Shown in pieces: positions 17,212-24,062 of a stretch of 64,000 nt of DNA. The stretch is from Streptomyces changanensis (GTDB taxonomy: Bacteria; Actinomycetota; Actinomycetes; Streptomycetales; Streptomycetaceae). Positions within the stretch are counted from its first letter, which is position 1. Each line of letters begins with the position of its first letter. The DNA is taken from assembly GCF_024600715.1 (NCBI RefSeq), contig NZ_CP102332.1, positions 6,138,001 through 6,202,000 on the forward strand, read 5' to 3'. Under the pieces are notes generated by a model. That model saw only the letters and a program-made list of their open reading frames with translations. It made no database searches and had not been told where the DNA came from. The position numbers were made by a program, and so were the translations under genes.

Positions 17212-17238
17212 ATACGGCGATCGCATGGCGCCTAGAAT
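17212..17238 (+). promoter_or_regulatory. LysR-type box and leaderless lysR promoter
   Basis: The 15-mer at 17212-17226 has the T-N11-A arrangement of LysR-family sites (T17213, A17225) inside AT...AT ends. It is followed by TAGAAT at 17233-17238, a good -10. Transcription would start within a few bases of the LysR ATG (17247), and no ribosome-binding site is visible, so that transcript is probably leaderless. The box lies between the divergent carrier-protein operon and lysR, where it could control both. Confidence 0.5.
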
Positions 17239-17246
17239 GATTCGGT

Positions 17247-18134
17247 ATGGAGCTGCGCCAGCTGGAGTACTTCCTCGCGGTGGTGGAGGAGCGGAGTTTC
17301 ACCCGCGCCGCCGCGCGGCTGCACGTCGCCCAGCCCGGTGTGAGCACGCACATCCGGCGGCTGGAGCAGGAACTGGGCCAGCCGTTGCTGGACCGGTCGG
17401 GGCCCGCCGTGCGGCCGACCCAGGCCGGGACCACGCTGCTGCCGTACGCCCGCTCGGCGCTCTCCGCCGTCTCGGGGGGCAGGCTGGCGCTGGACGAACT
17501 GGCCGGGCTCGTGCGCGGCCGGCTGTCCGTGGGCGTCGTCACGTCCTGTTCCACGGTGCCCGTGGCCGACCTGATGGCGGACTTCCACCGCAGCTACCCG
17601 GAGGTGGAGATCCACCTGTCGGAGGCGTCCTCGGACCGGCTCGTGGCCGGCCTGCGCGCGGGGGAACTGGACGCCGCGCTGATCGGCGTGGCCTCAAAGC
17701 CCCCGCCGGGACTTCACCACCTGATCGTGGTCGACGAACCGGTCGTGGCCGGCGTGGTGCCGGAGGACCCGCTCGCCGCACGCGACGTCGTCCCCCTGGC
17801 GGAGCTGTGCGAGCGGCCGCTGATCTGCCTGCCCCGGGGGACCGGGGTGCGGGCCGTGCTGGAAGAGGCGTGCGAGAGCCGCGGCGTCCCGATGCGGATC
17901 ACGATGGAGGCCGCCGACCCGCACCGGCTGGTGCAGTTGGCCGAGCGCGGGCTGGGAGCGGCGGTGCTGCCCGCGCCGTTCGCACGACGGCACGGGGACC
18001 GGACGCGGGGCGTGGAGATCGTCTCCCCCCGCATCCGGGCCCGCATCGCTCTGGCGTGGTCGGCCGAGCGGGGCATGAGCCCGGCCGGCCAGGCGTTCCT
18101 CGACCTGGCGAGGGCCGCCCTCACCCCCGTGTGA
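17247..18134 (+). CDS. LysR-family transcriptional regulator
   Basis: A 295-residue LTTR. The winged helix-turn-helix occupies residues 1-60 (MELRQLEYFLAVVEERSFTR, then AAARLHVAQPGVSTHIRRLE) and the effector-binding domain occupies about 90-290 (LSVGVVTSCSTVPVADLMADF, with the usual GLGAAVLPAP segment). It is divergent from the carrier-protein/PKS operon with 120 bp between them, so autoregulation and control of that operon are likely. The effector is unknown. The ATG at 17247 is chosen because the family's conserved start begins there. Confidence 0.94.
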   Translation: MELRQLEYFLAVVEERSFTRAAARLHVAQPGVSTHIRRLEQELGQPLLDRSGPAVRPTQAGTTLLPYARSALSAVSGGRLALDELAGLVRGRLSVGVVTSCSTVPVADLMADFHRSYPEVEIHLSEASSDRLVAGLRAGELDAALIGVASKPPPGLHHLIVVDEPVVAGVVPEDPLAARDVVPLAELCERPLICLPRGTGVRAVLEEACESRGVPMRITMEAADPHRLVQLAERGLGAAVLPAPFARRHGDRTRGVEIVSPRIRARIALAWSAERGMSPAGQAFLDLARAALTPV

Positions 18135-18167
18135 CCGGCTGCTCGGGTGCCCCCGTGGACCGGGGGG

Positions 18168-19556
18168 TCAGACGCGGACCAGGGTCTTGCTCCGCATCAG
18201 GAACTCCCCCAGGTAACCGTCGTGGGGCAGCCCGGGACGGTGCCAGTGCGTGGCCCGGCCCCCCACGTGCACATTGCTGATGGTGGGCTCGGCGACCAGC
18301 GCGTCGACGAGGGTCTCGTCCCCGGTGACGGCCGTGAGGACGAGGGTGTCGCGCAGGGCCGTCACGCCGTGCTCCCGCCGGCTCCAGGGCGCCAACCACA
18401 CGCAGGGGAAGGGCACCTCCGCCCCCACCTGCGGCATGTCCGGTGAGGCGACCTGGTGCACCACGGGACGCAGCACCGCGCTGCCGTCGCCGAGTTCGTC
18501 GACGAACCCCGTGCCCCCGAGCCAGGGCCTGGTGCCCTCGGCCTGCTTCAGCACATGGCGTTCCAGGGCGCGGGCCGCGGCGTCCCGCTGGACCGGCAGA
18601 CACGCCTTGTCGTCCTCCGGCGGCAGACTGGGCAGCGCCGCCAGGCGTTCGGCGACGGCGGCGGCGACCGGCGCCGGATCCCCCTCCACGAGCACCGCGG
18701 TGGCGTTGACGCAGCCCGTGCCACCGCCGCGGGCGACCGAGTCGACGATCATCTCCAGGTGCTCACGCCAGTCGGTGTCGGCGGTCAGCAGGATCTTCGA
18801 GCGGCCCGGCCTCAGGGACAGCACGTCGGGATGGTCGGCGTACCGCCGGATGACCTCGTCGCCGCCGTAGGCCAGGTCGGCGCCGCGCACCACGGCCTCC
18901 GCCGCCTCGTGCCCACAGGGCAGGAGGGCCACCTGGTCCCCGCCGAACCCGGCCTCGTGCAGGGCCAGTACCAGTCGGTGCGCGGTGAAGGGCTCCCGGC
19001 GCGAGGGGCGCACGGCGACCCGGTAGCCCAGGGCGAGCGCCTCGGGCCAGAAGCCGTGCGTACCGGGGTGGTTGCCGGGCACGTGTACGGCGAGCACGTC
19101 GCCGCGGCGGGCCCACACCGCCTGTCCCGTGCGGGCCAGCGGGTCGCGCCAGTCGGGTACGGCGCCGTCGGGCCGGGCGAGCTGGACGCTGCGGTAGGAA
19201 TGGCCGATCCGCTCGCAGAGCGTGCGGGTGGCGGTGCGGATCGCGCTGATCGGGACGCCCGACACGCGGGTGACCGCCCGTTCGTACTCCTGCACCGTCA
19301 TGCCGCCGAGCACCGCGGACCCGAAGAGTTCGGAGGCCCGGGCCAGGGCCGCGGCCCGCTCGGCGGCGGGCAGCGGCGCGGACTCCCGCAACGTCTTCAT
19401 GGTGCGGTGCACGTACACCTCGGGGGCCAGCCCCGTCTCCGCCAGGAGGGCGCCGGTGACGCCGCGGATCTCCTGGCGCCGCTGCGTGCGGTACGGCCCG
19501 GTCGGCCCCAGCACGTCGATCACGGGGACCGTCGCCTCCTGCGTCGCGGGCCCCAT
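18168..19556 (-). CDS. LuxC-like acyl reductase (EhpG-type candidate)
   Basis: A 462-residue aldehyde-dehydrogenase-fold reductase of the LuxC family, which reduces activated carboxylates to aldehydes with NADPH. Visible segments include VLAVHVPGNHPGTHGFWPEAL (cofactor region), VAVRPSRREPFTAHRLVLAL and the catalytic-Cys region GGGTGCVNATAVLV. It overlaps its LuxE-like partner by one base (TGATG). In the Pantoea griseoluteic-acid pathway a homologous pair, EhpF/EhpG, acts on phenazine-1,6-dicarboxylate; the same step is the best guess here and would give a phenazine aldehyde. It is convergent with lysR. Confidence 0.85.
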   Translation of the reverse strand: MGPATQEATVPVIDVLGPTGPYRTQRRQEIRGVTGALLAETGLAPEVYVHRTMKTLRESAPLPAAERAAALARASELFGSAVLGGMTVQEYERAVTRVSGVPISAIRTATRTLCERIGHSYRSVQLARPDGAVPDWRDPLARTGQAVWARRGDVLAVHVPGNHPGTHGFWPEALALGYRVAVRPSRREPFTAHRLVLALHEAGFGGDQVALLPCGHEAAEAVVRGADLAYGGDEVIRRYADHPDVLSLRPGRSKILLTADTDWREHLEMIVDSVARGGGTGCVNATAVLVEGDPAPVAAAVAERLAALPSLPPEDDKACLPVQRDAAARALERHVLKQAEGTRPWLGGTGFVDELGDGSAVLRPVVHQVASPDMPQVGAEVPFPCVWLAPWSRREHGVTALRDTLVLTAVTGDETLVDALVAEPTISNVHVGGRATHWHRPGLPHDGYLGEFLMRSKTLVRV

Positions 19557-20656
19557 CAGTAGACCCCCTCCACGACGACCTCGTCGTCGAACCGCTCCAC
19601 CGGGGCGATGTCGGCCGCCGAGTCGCCGGGCTGCCCCTCGGGCGCGCGAACGCGCACCGCGGTGTCCCGTTCCAGGTTGCCGGGGAGCAGCAGGGCCTTG
19701 CTGACGTGGTGCATCACGACCCGGCCGCGTTCGCCGTAGGCGACGGGCGCGCCGGTGGCCGGGTCCACGACCTGGAAGGTGATGTAGGGGGAGAAGGTGT
19801 CGAAGACGCACGGCCCCCCGGCCCCGGTGCCGTGGCGCTGACCGGCGATGCCGAGGATCATCGTGCTGCCGTAGTGGCCGTAGAGCGTCGCGCCGGGGAA
19901 GATCTCGGTCCGGTAGAACTCGGCCGTGTCCCCGTCCATCTGGGTGCCACCCCAGCGGATGGCCCGCACCTTCTCGTTGATCAGTTCGACGAGCTCCTCG
20001 CGCCGCGCGATGCGGGCCAGGAGCGGCGGCGTCACCGTCATCACCCCGATCGGCTGGGTGCGCAGGATGTGCGCGGCCTGGTCGACGACGTGCTCGGCGT
20101 AGGCGTCCGCGTGGGCGTCCCTGCCGTCCTTGATGAGACGCTTCACCCAGCGCGGGTCGAGGTCGACCTGGAAGCCGTACCGGCCGTGGGTGAGGGCCGA
20201 CCGGCGGAAGATCTCGCCGACCAGGTGGGGGCCCGACGGGGTGATGCCGAGCCAGTCGGCGCCCCGGGGGAAGCCGTGCACGTCGAGGTTGGCGTTGCTC
20301 CAGTCGACCAGCTTCGCCAGCCAGTCGGCGGGGCAGACCACGCGCTTGGGGGCGCCGGTCGTGCCGCCGCTCTCGAACACGCCGACGATGTCGGGCCGTT
20401 CGCCGTAGCCGCGGGGCACGAGGTCCGCGGCCGGCACGTCGCGCAGCTCGTTCGCCACGTTGGGGAAGAGGGCCAGGTCGTCGTAGCCCTTGACGTCGGA
20501 CAGCGGGTCGAAGTCCAGGGTCCCGGCCCGCCGCAGCCAGAACGGCGAGCCGGTCTCGGGGCTGAAGTGCCACCGCATCGCGGCCCGTACCAACTCGTCC
20601 GGGTCCGGCCCGGCGTCGTGCGGCAGGTCGAGGATCGACAGTTCATCACGCGCCAC
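19556..20656 (-). CDS. LuxE/EhpF-like acyl-protein synthetase (adenylating enzyme)
   Basis: A 366-residue short ANL-type adenylating enzyme of the LuxE class. The phosphate-binding loop is FESGGTTGAPKRVV, and LYGHYGSTMILGIAG is the central A5-like motif. It lacks a full C-terminal ANL subdomain, as LuxE/EhpF proteins do. It should activate a carboxylate and hand it to the LuxC-like reductase encoded next. GTG 20656 has GAGGAG five bases upstream and removes a 33-codon Arg/Pro-rich extension. Presumed substrate: a phenazine carboxylate, by analogy with EhpF. Confidence 0.85.
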   Translation of the reverse strand: MARDELSILDLPHDAGPDPDELVRAAMRWHFSPETGSPFWLRRAGTLDFDPLSDVKGYDDLALFPNVANELRDVPAADLVPRGYGERPDIVGVFESGGTTGAPKRVVCPADWLAKLVDWSNANLDVHGFPRGADWLGITPSGPHLVGEIFRRSALTHGRYGFQVDLDPRWVKRLIKDGRDAHADAYAEHVVDQAAHILRTQPIGVMTVTPPLLARIARREELVELINEKVRAIRWGGTQMDGDTAEFYRTEIFPGATLYGHYGSTMILGIAGQRHGTGAGGPCVFDTFSPYITFQVVDPATGAPVAYGERGRVVMHHVSKALLLPGNLERDTAVRVRAPEGQPGDSAADIAPVERFDDEVVVEGVY

Positions 20657-20985
20657 GCGTCCTCCTCTGGTGGGTTTCCGTCCGGCGGGCGGCCGCGGCC
20701 GGCCGCACCGGTCCTCGAAGGGAGGGTGGGACGGCGCACCGCGGCCCCCGATCATCGGCGGCCGGTGACGCGGACGGACAGGGGGTACTCACCCGGCCGG
20801 CGGGAGCGCGGCGTCGGAGCGGATGAGTGGTGCCGGACGGGGAGCGGCGCCCCTCCACCGGCCCGGAGGGAAGGCGCCGGTCCCCGGTGGACCTCACCCG
20901 GTCGGCCACGACGCCGGGACGCGGTGGGGGCGCCGTCCCGGGACGGCGCCCCCCACCGGTGTCCTGCCGACCGACGAGACGGCCC
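20657..20985. other. Intergenic region between LuxE-like gene and membrane-protein operon
   Basis: These 329 bases hold no supported gene. The left part should carry the promoter of the LuxE/LuxC pair, though no consensus hexamers stand out. The right part holds the strong hairpin at 20922-20958. Confidence 0.5.
20922..20958. terminator. Near-perfect GC-rich hairpin terminator
   Basis: An inverted repeat of 18 base pairs with one extra C as a bulge is centred at about 20940 with virtually no loop. It lies 28 bases past the stop of the 20986-21417 gene in its direction of transcription, so it should end that operon before the LuxE/LuxC unit. Confidence 0.75.
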
Positions 20986-21417
20986 CTAGCCGGACCGGGA
21001 CGACCGCAGCTCGATGGTCTGCCAGGACGCGAAGACCGCGACCGGGGCGATCTGCAGCCAGGTCCACACGACGCCGGCGGTGGTGAGGTCGAGCCAGGCG
21101 AAGCCCAGGGCCGCGAGGCTCAGCAGGATCCACAGCACGCCGCAGCCGATCACCGCGCGCACCGCCCCGACGGAGATCCGGGCGGGCCGTGCCACGGCCG
21201 CGGTGCCCACGCCCAGCGCCAGCATCACCGCGCCGACCGCGACCACGAGCGTCGTACCCGGGCCGAGCAGCCGTCCGAGCGGACCGGCCGCCGCCAGGTA
21301 GCCGACTCCGACGCAGGCCATGCCGGCGGCGTCCAGGAGGAGGACCCGGCGCAGCCCGCGCACGGCACCGCGCCGGTCGGCGGGGGGAAAGCGGGTCGGG
21401 GCGGGGGGACGGGTCAT
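20986..21417 (-). CDS. Small integral membrane protein, unknown function
   Basis: A 143-residue protein with four hydrophobic segments (starting near LLLDAAGMACVGVGYLAAAG, LVVAVGAVMLALGVGTAAVA, VIGCGVLWILLSLAALGFAW and VVWTWLQIAPVAVFASW) and a basic N-terminus. It resembles small four-helix membrane proteins of actinobacteria without known roles. It is 12 bp downstream of the BBE oxidase gene and almost certainly co-transcribed with it, so it may be an accessory in oxidation or transport of the phenazine product. No catalytic motif is visible. Confidence 0.8.
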   Translation of the reverse strand: MTRPPAPTRFPPADRRGAVRGLRRVLLLDAAGMACVGVGYLAAAGPLGRLLGPGTTLVVAVGAVMLALGVGTAAVARPARISVGAVRAVIGCGVLWILLSLAALGFAWLDLTTAGVVWTWLQIAPVAVFASWQTIELRSSRSG

Positions 21418-21429
21418 GTCCGCTCCCCG

Positions 21430-22824
21430 TCAGTGCGCCGGCGGCGCGTCGGAGGCGGCCGGCGGGACGTTGTAGTTGAGGCGGAAGAGGTTTTGCGGGT
21501 CGTGGACGGCCTTCAGCCGCGCCAGACGCTCCAGGTCGGCCGGCGCGTAGGCGGCGCGGACCCGGTCCTCGCCGGCGTTCGCGCCGAAGCCGAGGAAGTT
21601 CAGGGTGGCGCCGGACGAGAAGGGCCCGAGCGCGTGGAAGAGCTTCTCGTACAGCGGGCGGGTGTCCTCGGCGGTGATCCCGAACAGCAGGGTGACGACG
21701 GACAGCAGGTAGGGGGCGTCCCGGTGCGCCACCGAGTTCGGGCGCTCGGGCGGCGCGGACACGGCGCCGCCGAGGTGCCGCAGCTCCACCACGCACGGCA
21801 CCGGCGCCTGCGGGCCCGCGTGCTCCAGCAGCGTCCGCACCACGTCGTCGCCCACCTCGCGCAGCAGCGTGGTCTCCCGCTGGAAGGGGACCGGGGCCGG
21901 CGGCTCGTCGTGGATGGAGGCGCTCTCCGTGTACGGCATGTCCCGCAGCGCCTCCATCAGGACCGGTCCGGCCTCCCGCAGCGGGGCCACCAGCCGCTCG
22001 CCCTCCTCCGCACCGCCCGTGTAGGCGATCCGCACGTGGTAGACGTGCCGGCCCCGCATCGGCTCGGGGACCTCCGGGTCGTCCGGCATGGGGATCAGGG
22101 CGACCGAGGAGTTCATCTCCCGGGGCATGCCCTCGGCCCACCGCACGTAGGCCGTCAGGACGCCGGGCGCGGCCTCGGCGTCGTAGAAGAAGCCGCCGCC
22201 GTACACCCGGTCCACCGGGACCAGGTCCATTTCCAGCCGGGTCACGATCCCGAAGTTGTCGCGGCCGCCCACCACCGCCCAGTACAGATCCGGGTCGCCG
22301 TCCGCGGTGACCGTGCGCAGCTCCCCGTCCGCGGTCACCAGCTCCAGGCGGCGCACCCGGTCCGCGGCGTAGCCGAACGTGCGCACCAGCAGGCCCACGC
22401 CGCCGCCGAGGACGTAGGAGACGACGCCCACGTGCGGCGCGGAACCGTTCAGCGGCGCCAGCCCGTACGGCGCCGCCGCGGGGATCACCTGCTCGAAGCG
22501 GACACCCGCCTCGACCGTCACCGTGCGCTGGTCCGGGTCCACCTCGACACCCGCCATGCGGCCCGTGGTGACGAGCAACCCGCCCCGCGCGGCGGCGGCG
22601 TAGCCGTGCCCGGTGCACTGCACGGCGACGGCCAGGCCGTGCTCCGCGGCGAAGCGGACCGCTTCCTGGACGTCCTCGGCCCGCGCCGCTCCGACGATCA
22701 CCTCGGGCTCGTGCCGGACGGCGAGGTTCGCCCCGGTGCGTTCCTCGTCGTACCCCTCGTCCCCGGGCAGCAGGACCGGGCCCTCCACCCGGGAGGCGAG
22801 CGTCTGGATGTCGGCGTGCTTCAC
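21430..22824 (-). CDS. FAD-linked oxidase, berberine-bridge-enzyme type (copy 1)
   Basis: A 464-residue BBE/PCMH-type flavoprotein. The FAD domain begins near residue 30 with VAVQCTGHGYAA, where the His fits the usual 8-alpha-histidyl FAD site. It continues through YGLAPLNGSAPHVGVVSYVLGGGVGLLVRTFGYAADRV, quoted as two neighbouring motifs: GLAPLNGS and YVLGGGVG. The second covalent Cys of bicovalent BBEs is not present. The C-terminal BBE motif reads NLFRLNYNVPP. Such enzymes perform two-electron oxidations, ring closures and aryl couplings. It is divergent from the WYL regulator and paralogous to 26691-28070. Confidence 0.92.
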   Translation of the reverse strand: MKHADIQTLASRVEGPVLLPGDEGYDEERTGANLAVRHEPEVIVGAARAEDVQEAVRFAAEHGLAVAVQCTGHGYAAAARGGLLVTTGRMAGVEVDPDQRTVTVEAGVRFEQVIPAAAPYGLAPLNGSAPHVGVVSYVLGGGVGLLVRTFGYAADRVRRLELVTADGELRTVTADGDPDLYWAVVGGRDNFGIVTRLEMDLVPVDRVYGGGFFYDAEAAPGVLTAYVRWAEGMPREMNSSVALIPMPDDPEVPEPMRGRHVYHVRIAYTGGAEEGERLVAPLREAGPVLMEALRDMPYTESASIHDEPPAPVPFQRETTLLREVGDDVVRTLLEHAGPQAPVPCVVELRHLGGAVSAPPERPNSVAHRDAPYLLSVVTLLFGITAEDTRPLYEKLFHALGPFSSGATLNFLGFGANAGEDRVRAAYAPADLERLARLKAVHDPQNLFRLNYNVPPAASDAPPAH

Positions 22825-22871
22825 GAATCTCTCCCTCGGTTCGTACGGGTGCGGACCATCGTGAGGCCGAA

Positions 22872-22892
22872 ACCTGACAACCGCCGTCAGGT
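22872..22892. promoter_or_regulatory. Inverted-repeat operator between BBE copy 1 and the WYL regulator
   Basis: ACCTGAC (22872-22878) and GTCAGGT (22886-22892) form perfect seven-base arms around a seven-base spacer in the 68-bp divergent intergenic region, immediately before the regulator ATG at 22893. This is a natural site for the adjacent WYL-type repressor to control itself and the oxidase operon. No SD sequence precedes the ATG, so the regulator message may be leaderless. Confidence 0.6.
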
Positions 22893-24062
22893 ATGGGAAA
22901 GACTCGGAGGGTGAAGTTCGACCGACTCCTCTCCATCCTGCTGCTGCTCCAGCAGCGGCAGCTCGTCCCCGCGACGGAGCTGGCCCGGCGCCTGGAGGTC
23001 TCGGTGCGCACCGTCTACCGGGACGTCGAGGCCCTCTCGGCGGCGGGGATCCCCGTCTACGCCGAGCGCGGACGGCACGGCGGCGTCCGGTTGGTGCCCG
23101 GGTTCCGTACGGACATGACGGGCCTGACCCGGGACGAGGCGCGCGCCCTGTTCGTCCTCGTGGGGCAGAGCGCGCACTCCGCGCTGGGGCTGGACCGGGC
23201 GCTGGGCTCGGCGCTGCGCAAGATGATGAGCGCGCTGCCCGCGCCGCACCGGTCGGCCGCCGAGCTGACGAGCCGGCGACTGCTGATCGACCCCGACGGC
23301 TGGCTCGGTGGGCAGCGCGACCAGACCGGGCTGGACGAACTGCACGACGCCGTCCTCGCCGACCGCCGCCTGCGGATCGCCTACCGGCACAGCGGTCGCG
23401 CCACGGTCGACGTCTACTGCGTCGACCCGTACGGCCTCGTCTCCAAGGCCGGCACGTGGTACCTCGTCGCCGACCACGAGGGGCGCCCCCGGCTCTTCCG
23501 CGCCGACCGGCTTCGCGGCGTCACCGTCACCACGGAGCCGGCCCGCCGCCGTGACGGTGTGGAACTCGTCGACGTCTGGGAGGAACTGCGCCGGAGGGTC
23601 GAGTCCCGCGGCAAGGGGACCGTCGTCCGGGCCCGGGTACGCCGGCGGCGCCTGGACATGCTCCGCCGCATCACCCGTCCGCACTTCCTCGGGGTGGCCG
23701 GTGAGGGAGCGCCGGACGCGGAGGAACTGATGACGGGTGGGAACCCGCCGCCCGGAAGCGACCTGCCGACCGGCGCGGGGCCGGGGACCCGGGCCGAGCC
23801 GGCGGGAGGGCCGGCGCGTACGGCGGAAGGCCGGGACGGGAGGGGCGACGACCGGCGGGACGGGAGGGGCGAGGAGGGCCGGGACGGGGCGGCGGACGGC
23901 GACACGTGGCTGACGGTCGAGCTGGAGTACCCGGTGCCGGCCGCGGTCCGCCAGCTGCTGCAGTTCGGCACGGACGTCGAGGTGCTCGGACCGCCCGAGG
24001 CCCTCCGGGAGATCTCCCGGGCCGCCACCGACCTCGCCGCGCTCTACTCCCGCACCGGTTGA
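22893..24062 (+). CDS. HTH/WYL-domain transcriptional regulator
   Basis: A 389-residue DeoR-like HTH plus WYL regulator. The HTH spans about residues 8-62 (FDRLLSILLLLQQRQLVPAT, then ELARRLEVSVRTVYRDVEAL) and the WYL module about 150-235 (LRIAYRHSGRATVDVYCVDP, GTWYLVADHEGRPRLFRADR). Residues about 262-345 are a Gly/Asp/Arg-rich low-complexity insertion with RDGRGD repeats that most WYL proteins lack. An alternative GTG at 22911 has GGAGG directly against it and is less likely. It is divergent from BBE copy 1; its 3' end overlaps the converging LuxR gene by 19 bases. Confidence 0.9.
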   Translation: MGKTRRVKFDRLLSILLLLQQRQLVPATELARRLEVSVRTVYRDVEALSAAGIPVYAERGRHGGVRLVPGFRTDMTGLTRDEARALFVLVGQSAHSALGLDRALGSALRKMMSALPAPHRSAAELTSRRLLIDPDGWLGGQRDQTGLDELHDAVLADRRLRIAYRHSGRATVDVYCVDPYGLVSKAGTWYLVADHEGRPRLFRADRLRGVTVTTEPARRRDGVELVDVWEELRRRVESRGKGTVVRARVRRRRLDMLRRITRPHFLGVAGEGAPDAEELMTGGNPPPGSDLPTGAGPGTRAEPAGGPARTAEGRDGRGDDRRDGRGEEGRDGAADGDTWLTVELEYPVPAAVRQLLQFGTDVEVLGPPEALREISRAATDLAALYSRTG

